From positions 868,001 to 932,000 of the forward strand of contig NZ_CWKH01000002.1 of the NCBI RefSeq assembly GCF_001245615.1: a DNA stretch of 64,000 nucleotides, read 5' to 3'. Position 1 is the stretch's first letter. Every line of letters begins with the position of its first letter. The translations under genes were made by a program, and so were the position numbers. This document shows, piece by piece, positions 25,984-35,842 of the stretch. The notes beneath the pieces were generated by a model, which was given only the letters and a program-made list of their open reading frames with translations, did not search any database and was not told where the DNA came from. Origin of the DNA: Mycolicibacterium neworleansense. Its GTDB lineage: Bacteria > Actinomycetota > Actinomycetes > Mycobacteriales > Mycobacteriaceae.

Positions 25984-27123
25984 ATGCCTGTTGACCGCCT
26001 GCTCCCTTCCGATGAGGCGCGCGCGCTCATCGAGCTCACTCGCGACATCGCCGACAAGGTGCTCGACCCGATCGTCGACGAGCACGAGAAGGCCGAGACG
26101 TATCCCGAGGGCGTCTTCGCGCAGCTCGGCGCGGCCGGGTTGTTGAGCCTGCCCCAGCCCGAGGAGTGGGGTGGGGCAGGGCAGCCGTACGAGGTGTACC
26201 TGCAGGTCCTCGAAGAGATCGCGGCACGTTGGGCCGCCGTCGGGGTCGCGGTCAGCGTGCACAGCCTCTCATCGCACCCGCTGCTGGCCTACGGCACCGA
26301 GGAGCAGAAGCAGCGCTGGCTGCCGGGCATGCTCTCCGGTGAGCAGATCGGTGCCTACAGCCTGTCCGAGCCGCAGGCCGGCTCCGACGCCGCCGCACTG
26401 AGCTGCAAGGCCACCCGCGACGGCGACGCGTACGTACTCAATGGCTCCAAGGCCTGGATCACCCATGGCGGCAAGGCCGATTTCTACACCCTGTTCGCGC
26501 GCACCGGCGAGGGCAGCAAGGGCATCTCCTGTTTCCTGGTCCCCGCCGATCTCGACGGGCTGAGCTTCGGCAAGCCCGAGGAGAAGATGGGCCTGCACGC
26601 GGTGCCCACCACCTCGGCGTTCTACGATAATGCCCGCCTGGACGCCGACCGATTGATCGGCCAAGAGGGACAAGGCCTTTCGATCGCCTTCTCCGCACTG
26701 GACTCCGGCCGGCTCGGTATCGCCGCCGTGGCGGTCGGCATCGCCCAGGCGGCCCTGGACGAGGCTGTGCGCTACGCAGGTGAACGAACGACCTTCGGCC
26801 GCAAGATTCTCGACCACCAGGGCCTGGGTTTCCTGCTGGCCGACATGGCCGCCGCTGTGGTCAGCGCGCGGGCCACCTACCTGGACGCTGCCCGCCGGCG
26901 CGATCTCGGCTTGCCCTACTCGACACAGGCCAGCGTCGCCAAGCTGATCGCCACCGACGCCGCCATGAAGGTCACCACCGATGCCGTGCAGGTGTTCGGC
27001 GGCGTCGGCTATACCCGCGACTTCCGGGTGGAGCGTTACATGCGGGAAGCCAAGATCACCCAGATCTTCGAGGGCACCAACCAGATTCAGCGCCTGGTCA
27101 TCTCCCGGGGGCTGGGTTCTTGA
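25984..27123 (+). CDS. Acyl-CoA dehydrogenase (FadE, short/medium-chain type)
   Basis: FAD-dependent acyl-CoA dehydrogenase of 379 residues, the standard length. Signature motifs: YSLSEPQAGSDAA, the FGRKILDHQG segment, QVFGGVGYTRDF and IFEGTNQIQRLV with the catalytic Glu. It would oxidise an acyl-CoA in beta-oxidation or branched amino-acid breakdown. It starts 30 bases after the ROK gene; its 3' end overlaps the convergent hydrolase by 26 bases. Confidence 0.88.
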   Translation: MPVDRLLPSDEARALIELTRDIADKVLDPIVDEHEKAETYPEGVFAQLGAAGLLSLPQPEEWGGAGQPYEVYLQVLEEIAARWAAVGVAVSVHSLSSHPLLAYGTEEQKQRWLPGMLSGEQIGAYSLSEPQAGSDAAALSCKATRDGDAYVLNGSKAWITHGGKADFYTLFARTGEGSKGISCFLVPADLDGLSFGKPEEKMGLHAVPTTSAFYDNARLDADRLIGQEGQGLSIAFSALDSGRLGIAAVAVGIAQAALDEAVRYAGERTTFGRKILDHQGLGFLLADMAAAVVSARATYLDAARRRDLGLPYSTQASVAKLIATDAAMKVTTDAVQVFGGVGYTRDFRVERYMREAKITQIFEGTNQIQRLVISRGLGS

Positions 27124-28012
27124 CGAAGTCGGTCACCGCGGCCAGGAACTGCTCGGGCTGCTCGACCATCGGGGTATGGCCGGAACCTTTGATCACCACG
27201 GGCACCAGCCCGGCCGCGGTGTAACGCTCGACGTTGGGAGCCGTCGGGGTCAGCACATCCTGGTCTCCCCACAGCACCAACACCGGCTTGTGCAGTGCGG
27301 CAAGGGTTTCGACTACCGGATGTGGCCCCTCGGTGGAGTCACAGACCCCGGCATAGGTGAGGCGTTCCAACGAGCGGTGGGCGTAATCGGGCACCGGGTA
27401 GTCGGCGGCGAATCCGGTCTGCAGCGAACTCTCGGTAATGGCATCCACGGTGCGAAACCGGTCCAGCGCCGGCCCGATCACCGGCCAGCACACCATCTTT
27501 CCGAGCAACGGCATGCTGACCAGGTCATCGGCCGCCGGGGTATCGGACACCACGACCCGGTCCACCAGATCCGGATACTGCCGGGCCAGCTCCGCCGAGA
27601 CGGCTCCGCCCATCGAATGCCCGATCAGTACCGCGCGCCGCACACCGAGCCGCACCAGCGCATTGTGCACCGCCTTGGCCTGCTCGGCCGACTGATAGGG
27701 AGCAGCCTCGCCGGGCGCCTCCGAGCCGCCGTGGCCGACCAGATCGATCGCGATCACCCGCTGATCGCGGGCCAGCTGCGGGGCCACCTGCTCCCACCAT
27801 TCGATCGAGGCCGAATACCCGTGCAGCAACACCACGGCACGCTCCCCCGAAGGCCCGTACTCCCGCACGTTGAGATCGGGACCGTCCAGCTCCAGCACGT
27901 GCCCGCCGGCCAGCGGCTCGGCCTGGCGATGCGTCTTGGTCACCACAAGTTCGTTCAGCAGCAACGCCAGGACAGCCAGCACCAGCACGCCCACGGCGAT
28001 GCGCAATTTCAT
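27098..28012 (-). CDS. Membrane-anchored or exported alpha/beta hydrolase
   Basis: A 304-residue hydrolase. The N-terminus from MKLRIAVG has one hydrophobic segment (about 4-22), so it is anchored or exported. The core has the oxyanion loop LLHGYSAS, nucleophile serine in IGHSMGGAVS, acid loop WGDQDVLTP and histidine in KGSGHTPMV. It probably acts as esterase, lipase or peptidase-like hydrolase. ATG 28012 is chosen because the longer reading frame upstream is Arg/Pro-rich and overlaps the divergent LCP promoter. Confidence 0.8.
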   Translation of the reverse strand: MKLRIAVGVLVLAVLALLLNELVVTKTHRQAEPLAGGHVLELDGPDLNVREYGPSGERAVVLLHGYSASIEWWEQVAPQLARDQRVIAIDLVGHGGSEAPGEAAPYQSAEQAKAVHNALVRLGVRRAVLIGHSMGGAVSAELARQYPDLVDRVVVSDTPAADDLVSMPLLGKMVCWPVIGPALDRFRTVDAITESSLQTGFAADYPVPDYAHRSLERLTYAGVCDSTEGPHPVVETLAALHKPVLVLWGDQDVLTPTAPNVERYTAAGLVPVVIKGSGHTPMVEQPEQFLAAVTDFVKNPAPGR

Positions 28013-28092
28013 GCTGCGCACGCTAATGCCGAGACGTCGGTGTTGACCAGCCGTTTTCCCCGGTGGACGCGGCCTCAGCGAACGGCCCCATA

Positions 28093-29730
28093 ATGGCAGG
28101 TGCCATGAACGCACCCGCCCACACCGCCAGCGCGCCCCGGCACCGTATGCCGCGCCGCGGCGTGCGGGCTGCCCGTCGCGCGGCCATCGGCCTCGTGGCG
28201 GTAACGGTGCTGGCCGGAACCGGTACCGGCTGGGTGTCCTACCACGGCGCCCTCGACGGCATCACCACGTCGAATGCGCTGGAAGGCGGCCCGGTTTCCT
28301 CCGGGGACACCGAGAACATCCTCATCATGGGGCTGGACAGCCGGCTGGATCAGCACGGCAACCCGCTGCCGGAGGACGTCTACCAGGCGCTGCACGCAGG
28401 TGACGAGACCGTCGGCGGCTATAACGCCAACGTGCTGATCGTGGTGCACCTGCCCGGCAACGGCGGCCCGGCGACCGCGTTCTCCATCCCCCGCGACGAC
28501 TACGTCGAGCTGGCCGGCTGCGACGTGAACCCGTGCAAGGGCAAGGTCAAACAGGCCTACGGCTGGGCGTATCAGCGCGAGATGGAATCGCTGGAGTCTT
28601 CGTCCGAAGACACGTCGATGAACGAGCAGCAGGCCCGTGAGGCCGGACGCAGGGCCCAGATCGCCACGGTGCGCAACCTGCTCGGCATTCCGATCGACCA
28701 TTTCGTCGAGGTCACCCTCGGCGCGTTCTTCCAGATCGCCAAGGCTGTGGCGCCGATCACGGTATGCCTCAACGCCGACACCGCCGACCCGTACTCCGGT
28801 GCCGACTTCCACAAGGGCGTGCAGCAGATCGACGCCGCCCAGGCAATGGCCTTCGTGCGTCAGCGCCGCGACATCAACGACGAGAATTTCACCGACCTCG
28901 ACCGCACCCGCCGCCAGCAGGCGTTCATCGCCGCGCTGGTATCGGCGCTGGGCCAGAGCGGCGCGTTGTCCAGCCCCACCATGCTGCGCGATCTGCTCAA
29001 CGTCACCAAGCAGAACGTCGCGCTGGATTCCGGGTTCGACCTGGCCAGCTTCGCCAGCCGGGCCTCGGCACTGACCGGCTCACCACCGACCCTGTACACG
29101 TTGCCCATCAAGGAATTCGGCCAGAACTCCATGGGCGAGGACATCAACATCGTCGACATCCCCACCATCCGGGCCATCGTGCGTGACCTGGTGGCCGAAC
29201 CGGGCGCCACCACCAACGCCCCGGCGGCACCGGCGCACGTCCTCGAAGGTCATGGCGCCGTGCTCGACGTGGTCAATGCCTCCACCTACACCGGACTGGC
29301 CGCCCAGCTCGAAACCACCTTCTCCGCAAACGGATTCACTCCCGGGCAGATCGGCGACGCCGAGTCTCTGGCCGCCGTCACCACCATCGACTACGGCACC
29401 GGCGCCGAGGCGGCCGCCCAGTCACTGGCCGATGAACTGGGCGTGATCGCCACCCCGTCATCCGAGGTGCTGCCCGGCACGGTGCAGCTCACGCTCGGCA
29501 CCGACTTTCCCGGCGAGGACTACCTGACCGGGTCGAGCGAGTCCTCGTCGGCGGAGAGCTCGTCAGACTCCGCTTCGGATTCGACGTGGGATTCCTCCGG
29601 CGAGACCACGGAGGAAACCACGGCCAGTACTCCGGTGACCACCGTGGCCGCCACCGAGAGCGGCACCAAGTCCGCGGCACCCACCGACCTGAGCCAGATG
29701 AAGGTCTCCGGCGTACCCTGCGTGAAATAG
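28093..29730 (+). CDS. LytR-CpsA-Psr (LCP) cell-wall ligase
   Basis: A 545-residue type II membrane protein: basic N-terminus, one helix (about 28-48), the LCP domain from about 70 (NILIMGLDSR; IPRDDYVEL; DAAQAMAFVRQRRD; LDRTRRQQAFIAALV), a LytR_C domain from about 380, and a Ser/Thr/Glu-rich tail. LCP enzymes attach arabinogalactan-type polymers to peptidoglycan in mycobacteria. The start is ambiguous: ATG 28093, ATG 28105 (weak GGCAGG) or an upstream GTG at 28063. Confidence 0.87.
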   Translation: MAGAMNAPAHTASAPRHRMPRRGVRAARRAAIGLVAVTVLAGTGTGWVSYHGALDGITTSNALEGGPVSSGDTENILIMGLDSRLDQHGNPLPEDVYQALHAGDETVGGYNANVLIVVHLPGNGGPATAFSIPRDDYVELAGCDVNPCKGKVKQAYGWAYQREMESLESSSEDTSMNEQQAREAGRRAQIATVRNLLGIPIDHFVEVTLGAFFQIAKAVAPITVCLNADTADPYSGADFHKGVQQIDAAQAMAFVRQRRDINDENFTDLDRTRRQQAFIAALVSALGQSGALSSPTMLRDLLNVTKQNVALDSGFDLASFASRASALTGSPPTLYTLPIKEFGQNSMGEDINIVDIPTIRAIVRDLVAEPGATTNAPAAPAHVLEGHGAVLDVVNASTYTGLAAQLETTFSANGFTPGQIGDAESLAAVTTIDYGTGAEAAAQSLADELGVIATPSSEVLPGTVQLTLGTDFPGEDYLTGSSESSSAESSSDSASDSTWDSSGETTEETTASTPVTTVAATESGTKSAAPTDLSQMKVSGVPCVK

Positions 29731-29736
29731 TCGCGG

Positions 29737-30903
29737 CTACAGCGTGACCCGGACCTGGGTACCGAATCCGGGCTCCGAGCTGATGGCCATCGAGCCACCC
29801 ATGGCCTCGATGCGCACCTGGAGCGAAGCCAGGCCGATATGCCCCTCGGCGACGGACTGGGCCACCATCGACGGGTCGAAACCCTTGCCGTCGTCGGCGA
29901 CGGTGAGCACCACGCGGTCCCCCGCACGGAAGAGTCCGACCGAAATCGTGCTCGCCCCGGCGTGTTTGTTGATGTTGGCCAGCAGCTCGCGCGCGGCCCG
30001 GTACAACAGGGCCTGACCTTCGGGATGCCCGACGTCCTCCAGATCGGCCCGCACCGTGATATCTGGCCGGGTTTCATACTGGCGCAACAATTCCCGGACG
30101 GCTGGGGTGAGCCCCAGCTGGGCCAGCACCTGCGGATGCAGCGCGGTCACCGTGGAACGCAGCCCGGCCGCGGTCTCCTGCAGGGCCGCGTGCACCCGGT
30201 CCAGCCCGGGATCCGGGATGCGTTCCCGGATCTCGTCGAGGTCCAGACGTGCGGCCAGCAGGATCTGCAGCGGCCCGTCGTGGAGGTGTTCGGCCAGCTC
30301 GGCATTGCGCAGGTCGTCGGCCCGGGTGGACTCCGACACCAGCTGGCGCCGCACCTCCATCAGTGACCGCACCCGCGCCGAACGCCGCGCCAGCACAAAC
30401 GACAACGCGGCCGACGCGACCGCCAGCCAGGCCAGGAAACCCACGTGCATGTAGACGATGTCGGGCAATCCGACATTGTCATCGCGCTCCGAGTACAGGA
30501 TCCACACCGCCAGATAGCCCAGGGCGGTACTGCCGCCCAGCAGTGCCGTCAGCCACGGACGATCTTGGAACGCAACGGATATGGGCAACAGGAAGAACAC
30601 CGGCAACAGCGCCGCGGTGGCCCCGCCCGACACCGCGCACAGAGCGACCAGCACCAGCACATCGACTGCGGTGGAGGCCCACTCGGCCCACGGCGGCATG
30701 GGCCCGCGGAACACCACCACCAGCCACAGCACGGCCACGGCGGCATACACGCTCAGGATCACCGCGTACAGCATCGGTAACCAGTGGTCGACATCCCACA
30801 CCGAGACCAGCACCACGATCAGGCCGATCAGCGGCAGCCGCAGCAGCGCGGAGACCCGGACCGGTTGGGTGGTGAAGAATTCGACGACGCGCCCGCTGGC
30901 CAT
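29737..30903 (-). CDS. narS: Sensor histidine kinase, NarS-like
   Basis: A 388-residue kinase. Residues 1-175 have five to six membrane helices. HisKA_3 follows (AELAEHLHDGPLQILLAARL; His208 with Asp209 is the probable phosphorylated site), then an HATPase domain (ARELLANINKHAGA; DDGKGFDP; GLASLQVRIEAMGG). Its ATG follows the regulator stop by one base, so translation is coupled. The symbol follows the very NarL-like partner; the signal sensed is unproven. Confidence 0.8.
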   Translation of the reverse strand: MASGRVVEFFTTQPVRVSALLRLPLIGLIVVLVSVWDVDHWLPMLYAVILSVYAAVAVLWLVVVFRGPMPPWAEWASTAVDVLVLVALCAVSGGATAALLPVFFLLPISVAFQDRPWLTALLGGSTALGYLAVWILYSERDDNVGLPDIVYMHVGFLAWLAVASAALSFVLARRSARVRSLMEVRRQLVSESTRADDLRNAELAEHLHDGPLQILLAARLDLDEIRERIPDPGLDRVHAALQETAAGLRSTVTALHPQVLAQLGLTPAVRELLRQYETRPDITVRADLEDVGHPEGQALLYRAARELLANINKHAGASTISVGLFRAGDRVVLTVADDGKGFDPSMVAQSVAEGHIGLASLQVRIEAMGGSMAISSEPGFGTQVRVTL

Positions 30904-30904
30904 G

Positions 30905-31543
30905 TCAGTCCAGCAGCCGACGGCGCATCGCCTCCGCGACCGCCGCCCCCCGATCGCTCACGCCCAGCTTCTCGTACAAGCGTTGCACGTGGGTCTTCAC
31001 CGTCGAAGGGGCCAGGAACAGTTCCTTGGCCATCGCCGGGATGGAGTGGCCCTTGGCGATCAGGTCGAGCACCTCGCGTTCCCGTGGACTGAGCACCGGG
31101 ACATCGGGTTCGTTGCGACGACGGATCTCCCCGGCCAGGCCCGCCGCCAGGTTCGGGTCGAGCACGTCGCGGCCCTTGGCGCACGACAGCACGGCATTCA
31201 CCAGCTCGCTACGGGTGGATTCCTTGGACAGGAACCCGGCCGCGCCCTGCTGCAGCGCGGTATAGACGATCGCCGACTCGTCGTGTGCGGAAACCAGTAA
31301 CACGCGGGTGGGCAGCTCGTCGCGGCTCACCGCGGCCGCCACCTGGGCCCCGTCGAGCTGCGGCATGCGGTAATCCAGGAGGGCCACCTGCGGCTGGTGC
31401 GTCCGAATCAATTCCAGTGCGTCGGCGCCATTGTCGGCTTCGGCCACCACGTCGATCTCCCCGCTGGAGGTCAAGGCGCGCACCACGCCTTCGCGGAACA
31501 TCGGGTGGTCGTCGCCCACCACCACCCGAACCTTTTCGGCCAT
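30905..31543 (-). CDS. narL: LuxR-type response regulator, NarL-like
   Basis: A 212-residue regulator: receiver domain with Asp11-Asp12 and phospho-acceptor Asp57 (LLDYRMP), and a C-terminal LuxR helix-turn-helix (VLSPREREVLDLIAKGHSIP; STVKTHVQRLYEKLGVSDR). It resembles M. tuberculosis NarL (Rv0844c) closely as I recall it, nearly segment by segment. ATG 31543 begins the receiver properly; the open frame further upstream is antisense to the LysR gene. Confidence 0.83.
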   Translation of the reverse strand: MAEKVRVVVGDDHPMFREGVVRALTSSGEIDVVAEADNGADALELIRTHQPQVALLDYRMPQLDGAQVAAAVSRDELPTRVLLVSAHDESAIVYTALQQGAAGFLSKESTRSELVNAVLSCAKGRDVLDPNLAAGLAGEIRRRNEPDVPVLSPREREVLDLIAKGHSIPAMAKELFLAPSTVKTHVQRLYEKLGVSDRGAAVAEAMRRRLLD

Positions 31544-31598
31544 GCGCCACAGCATGGCACAGCGCGGGTAGGTGATCAGCGCGTTTAGAGTCGGCAGT

Positions 31599-32480
31599 AT
31601 GCATCTGGACGAGCTGCAGTGGTTCGTGGTGCTGGCCGAAACCGAGCATGTCACCGATGCCGCAGCCGAACTCGGCATCAGCCAGCCCACGTTGTCGCGC
31701 GCACTGGCCCGGATCGAGGAACAGGTCGGGGTGCCGCTGTTCGACCGGGTCAACCGGCGGCTGCGTCTCAACGCCTACGGACACATCCTGTTGGAGCACG
31801 CCCGCCGGAGTATCGCCGAAATGCGCTCGGCCACTGAACAGATCGCGGAGTTGCGCGACCCGGATACCGGCACCGTGCGGCTGGCGTTCCTACACTCGCA
31901 GGCCGGCTGGTTCGTACCGGATCTGTTGCGACGGTTTCGTGCCGAGGCGCCGTTGGTGCGCTTCGAGCTGTACCAGGGCCCTGCCCACCACATCGTCGAG
32001 CGGCTGGCCAACGGCGAAGCCGACCTCGCGATCACCTCGCCGCGTCCGGACGGCTTCCGCTGGCGCGGGCTGTACATGGAACGACTTTGCCTGGCGGTCC
32101 CGCGCGACCATCGTTTCGCCCGGCGGTCCCGGATCCGGCTGGCCGACGCCGGTAACGAGCCCTTCGTCGCGCTGGCACCCGATTTCGGATTGCGCCAACT
32201 CACCGACGAGCTGTGGGCCGAGGCCGGGATATCACCGCCGGTGGTGTTCGAGGCCATGGAGATCCCGACCATGGAAGGCCTGGTGGCTGCGGGTTTCGGG
32301 GTGGCCGTGGTGCCGGTACCGCGGCCCGAACGTGCCGAGCCGGGCGCCGCGTATGTGCCGCTGTCGGAGAGTTCTGCCAAGCGTCAGATCGGTCTGACCT
32401 GGCACGCCGACCGCCAGCTGCCGCCCGCCGCGGCACGCCTGGCACAGTTCGTCATGCGCAGTGTGCATGAACTTGAGTAA
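31599..32480 (+). CDS. LysR-family regulator
   Basis: A 293-residue regulator with the LysR winged helix at 1-60 (HVTDAAAELGISQPTLSRAL) and a periplasmic-binding-like effector domain. It reads towards an MFS exporter 46 bases downstream, and its start faces the narL start. The LysR-MFS pairing is common for drug or metabolite exporters of the YnfM group and suggests it controls that gene. Confidence 0.86.
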   Translation: MHLDELQWFVVLAETEHVTDAAAELGISQPTLSRALARIEEQVGVPLFDRVNRRLRLNAYGHILLEHARRSIAEMRSATEQIAELRDPDTGTVRLAFLHSQAGWFVPDLLRRFRAEAPLVRFELYQGPAHHIVERLANGEADLAITSPRPDGFRWRGLYMERLCLAVPRDHRFARRSRIRLADAGNEPFVALAPDFGLRQLTDELWAEAGISPPVVFEAMEIPTMEGLVAAGFGVAVVPVPRPERAEPGAAYVPLSESSAKRQIGLTWHADRQLPPAAARLAQFVMRSVHELE

Positions 32481-32526
32481 TTTGATGCATTGGACACATC
32501 TTTGCCGGCATCCTACCGTCGGTTGA

Positions 32527-33732
32527 GTGTCCGCCTCCCTGACCTCCGTTGACTGGCAGGGGCATACACGCGGCTCGAGCGAGTACCGGCGCCTGCTGGC
32601 CGCATTGTTCTGCGCCGGGGTCGCGACGTTCGCCCAGTTGTACTCACCCCAGGCCGTACTGCCGCTGATCGCCCGCGACCTGGGCACCGGCGCCGCCCAT
32701 GCCGCATTGACGATTTCGGCGGCCACGGTGGGCCTGGCATTGGGCGTGATCCCGTGGTCGGCCCTGGCCGACCGCATCGGCCGGGTCCAGGCCATGACGA
32801 TATCCATCACGGCGGCAACGGTTCTCGGACTGATCGTGCCGTTGGCCCCCAGTACGGAACTTCTGCTGTCGGGCCGGGTTGTCGAAGGTCTGATGCTGGG
32901 CGGAGTGCCCGCGGTGGCCATCGCCTACCTCACCGAGGAGATCGAAGCCGGACATGCCGCCCGCGCGGCAGGCACCTACGTCGCCGGCACCACGATCGGC
33001 GGGCTGGCCGGCCGACTGGTCACCGGGCCGATCGCTGAGTTCGCCGGATGGCGCGTCGGCGTGCTGGTGGTCGCGGTGCTGTGCGGGCTGTCGGCGTTCG
33101 CGTTCGTCAAACTCGCGCCGCCCGCGCGCGGCTTCACCCCGACCCGCAGCCGCAACCTGGGCCGGCGGTTGGCGCAGAACCTGCGCTCACTGCGTCAGCT
33201 GGTGCTCTACAGCCAGGGCTTCCTGCTGATGGGCGGGTTCGTGGCGATGTACAACTTCCTCGGCTTCCGGCTGATGGACGCCCCGTTCAGCCTGCCGCAG
33301 ACCGTGGTCAGCCTGGTGTTCCTGGCCTACCTGTCAGGCACGTGGGCCTCGGCGAGGGCCGGCGCGGAGGCCACCCGGTTCGGCCGCAAGACCGTGCTGC
33401 TCGGCTCGATCGCCACGATGGTTGCCGGCGTCGCGATCACCCTGGCCGGCAACGTCATCGTGGTGCTCATCGGACTGGTGATCGCCACCGCAGGATTCTT
33501 CGGCGCGCATGCGATCGCCTCGGGCTGGGTCGGCGCCGACGCCGGTGACGGCAAGGCGCAGGCGTCCTCGCTGTACAACCTCTTCTACTACGCGGGTTCC
33601 AGCGTCATCGGCTGGGCCGGTGGACTGGCGTTCGACCACGCCGGGTGGCCGGCCTTGGCCGGCACCGTAATGGGTCTGGCGGTGCTGGCCGGGGTGCTGG
33701 CCTGCACGCTCACCAACAGGCGGGACCGGTAG
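32527..33732 (+). CDS. MFS transporter, YnfM-type
   Basis: A 401-residue permease with about twelve membrane helices. The helix 2-3 loop has the MFS signature (WSALADRIGRVQAM), and helix 5 reads GTYVAGTTIGGLAGR. The YnfM-like segment LYSPQAVLPLIARDL is at about 38-52. The start is GTG 32527, with no strong ribosome site. It is probably an exporter controlled by the upstream LysR protein. Confidence 0.85.
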   Translation: MSASLTSVDWQGHTRGSSEYRRLLAALFCAGVATFAQLYSPQAVLPLIARDLGTGAAHAALTISAATVGLALGVIPWSALADRIGRVQAMTISITAATVLGLIVPLAPSTELLLSGRVVEGLMLGGVPAVAIAYLTEEIEAGHAARAAGTYVAGTTIGGLAGRLVTGPIAEFAGWRVGVLVVAVLCGLSAFAFVKLAPPARGFTPTRSRNLGRRLAQNLRSLRQLVLYSQGFLLMGGFVAMYNFLGFRLMDAPFSLPQTVVSLVFLAYLSGTWASARAGAEATRFGRKTVLLGSIATMVAGVAITLAGNVIVVLIGLVIATAGFFGAHAIASGWVGADAGDGKAQASSLYNLFYYAGSSVIGWAGGLAFDHAGWPALAGTVMGLAVLAGVLACTLTNRRDR

Positions 33733-33805
33733 GCGGGTCCCGACCGCGAGGCTTGCGGTCATGCCACCTGTCAACCTGTCTAACCATGTGGCTATCGTGG
33801 CTGGC

Positions 33806-35035
33806 ATGGACTTCGCGCTGTCGGCCAAGGCGGCTGATTACCACTCCCGGCTCACCGACTTCATGACCGGGCACGTGCTGCCGGCTGAGGCCTCCTACCA
33901 CGCGTATCGCGAGGAGAAGGGCCCGAAGGATCACACGGTTCCGCCGGTGGTCGAGGAACTCAAGGTCAAGGCCAAGGACGCGGGCCTGTGGAACCTGTTC
34001 CTGCCCTCGGAGTCCGGGCTGACCAACCTGGAGTACGCGCCGCTGGCCGAGCTGTCGGGCTGGAGCATGGAGATCGCCCCCGAGGCGCTCAACTGTGCGG
34101 CGCCGGACACCGGGAACATGGAGACCTTGCACCTGTTCGCCAACGAGGTCCAGCGCAAGCAGTGGCTGGAACCGCTGCTGGCCGGCGAGATCCGCAGCGC
34201 CTTCGCGATGACCGAGCCCGCCGTGGCGTCCTCGGATGCCCGCAACATCGAGACCACGATGCTGCGCGACGGGGCCGACTACGTGATCAACGGCCGCAAG
34301 TGGTGGATCACCGGGGCGGCCGATCCGCGCTGCAAGATCCTGATCGTGATGGGCCGCACCAATCCCGATGCCGCTTCGCATGCCCAGCAGTCGATGATCC
34401 TGGTGCCTGTCGATACCCCCGGGGTGGACATTCAGCGTTCACTGCCGGTGTTCGGCTGGCAGGACCAGCACGGGCACTGCGAGATCGTGTTCGACAACGT
34501 GCGGGTGCCCGCCGAGAACCTGCTGCACGAAGAGGGCAGCGGCTTCGCGATCGCCCAGGCCCGGCTGGGCCCGGGCCGGATCCACCACTGCATGCGAGCG
34601 CTCGGCGCCGCCGAGCGGGCCCTGGCCCTGATGGTCGACCGGGTGCAGAAGCGCGTCGCGTTCGGCAGGCCACTGGCCGAGCAGGGTGTGGTGCGCGAGT
34701 CGATCGCCAAGTCCCGCAATGAGATCGACCAGGCCCGCCTGCTGTGTGAGAAGGCCGCCTGGACGATCGACCAGGAAGGCAACAAGGCCGCCCACGTCCT
34801 GGTCTCCCAGATCAAGTCGGTGGCCCCGCAGATCGCCTGCAACGTCATCGACCGGGCCATCCAGGTGCACGGCGCGGCAGGTGTCAGCGACGACTTCCCG
34901 CTGGCCCGGCTGTACTCCTGGCACCGCGCGATGCGCCTGTTCGACGGACCCGACGAGGTCCACATGCGCACCATCGCCCGTGCGGAGCTGGGCCGGGAGA
35001 AATCGCCTCTCGCTGCGGCGGTGATCGCGCAGTGA
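33806..35035 (+). CDS. fadE2: Acyl-CoA dehydrogenase FadE2-like
   Basis: A 409-residue acyl-CoA dehydrogenase with FAMTEPAVASSDARN, the FAD-binding KRVAFGRPLAEQG region and IQVHGAAGVSDDFPLARLYS near the end. The carboxy-terminal base of classical FadE (EGTxQ) is replaced by DGPDEVHMR, as in the ACAD10/11-like group. It overlaps ptbB by 4 bases; fadE2-ptbB is also the M. tuberculosis arrangement (Rv0154c-Rv0153c, from memory). An ATG at 33761 with GAGG upstream would add 15 residues. Confidence 0.85.
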   Translation: MDFALSAKAADYHSRLTDFMTGHVLPAEASYHAYREEKGPKDHTVPPVVEELKVKAKDAGLWNLFLPSESGLTNLEYAPLAELSGWSMEIAPEALNCAAPDTGNMETLHLFANEVQRKQWLEPLLAGEIRSAFAMTEPAVASSDARNIETTMLRDGADYVINGRKWWITGAADPRCKILIVMGRTNPDAASHAQQSMILVPVDTPGVDIQRSLPVFGWQDQHGHCEIVFDNVRVPAENLLHEEGSGFAIAQARLGPGRIHHCMRALGAAERALALMVDRVQKRVAFGRPLAEQGVVRESIAKSRNEIDQARLLCEKAAWTIDQEGNKAAHVLVSQIKSVAPQIACNVIDRAIQVHGAAGVSDDFPLARLYSWHRAMRLFDGPDEVHMRTIARAELGREKSPLAAAVIAQ

Positions 35036-35829
35036 CCACCGGACTGGGAGAACTGTCGGGGGCGTGGAACTTTCGGGACGTCGCCGACATCGCCGGAATT
35101 CGGCCGGGCCTGCTCTACCGCTCCAGTCAGCTCAGCCAGCTCTCGGATGACGGCCGGGCGGTGTTCCGTCGGCTCCGTATCACCGACGTCGCCGACCTGC
35201 GGTCGCACCAGGAAGTGCAGCGGCAAGGCACCGGACAGGTGCCCGACGGAGTGGCGGTCCATCTGCTGCCGTTCCATCCCGACGACCCGTCGAATGACGC
35301 GCCGCACGAAAGCACCTTCCAGCGGGTGATGGCGGAGTCCGTCGAGGGCGAGGACCCCGCCATCGCGGCCCGCCGGTACATGACCGAGGTGTACGAGGAA
35401 TTCCCGACCCTGCCGGGTGCGCACAGCGCAGTACGCGAGGTGATTTCTCTTCTGGGACAGGAACGTCCGGTGCTCGCGCACTGCTTCGCCGGCAAGGACC
35501 GGACCGGTTTCACCGTGGCCACAGTGCTGGAGGCGGTCGGGGTCGACCGCGACCGCATCTTCGAGGATTTTCTGGCCAGCAACGGCGCGATCCCGTCCCT
35601 GCGGAACCGGATCATGGAATCGGTACGGGCGCGGGCGCAGGAAGCCCCGGAGATGATCACCTATGCCGAGGCGCGGTTGACCGACGAAGTGCTCGGTGTG
35701 CGCGAGGAGTATCTGGCTGCGGCCTGGACCAAGCTCGACGAGGCCTACGGCTCGGTCGGTGGCTTCCTCGACGCGGCCGGGGTGTCGGGCAACGACATCG
35801 CGGCGCTGCGGGCCAAGCTCGTCGGGTAG
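35032..35829 (+). CDS. ptbB: Protein tyrosine phosphatase PtbB-like
   Basis: A 265-residue phosphatase. The P-loop HCFAGKDRTG has catalytic Cys151 and the lysine/aspartate variant typical of PtpB, which accepts phosphotyrosine, phosphoserine and phosphoinositides. The start (GAWNFRDVADI, then RPGLLYRSSQLSQLSDDG) is characteristic. In pathogens the enzyme is secreted into host cells. Translation starts at GTG within the fadE2 stop. Confidence 0.88.
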   Translation: MTTGLGELSGAWNFRDVADIAGIRPGLLYRSSQLSQLSDDGRAVFRRLRITDVADLRSHQEVQRQGTGQVPDGVAVHLLPFHPDDPSNDAPHESTFQRVMAESVEGEDPAIAARRYMTEVYEEFPTLPGAHSAVREVISLLGQERPVLAHCFAGKDRTGFTVATVLEAVGVDRDRIFEDFLASNGAIPSLRNRIMESVRARAQEAPEMITYAEARLTDEVLGVREEYLAAAWTKLDEAYGSVGGFLDAAGVSGNDIAALRAKLVG

Positions 35830-35842
35830 CCCTCGGCGGGCG

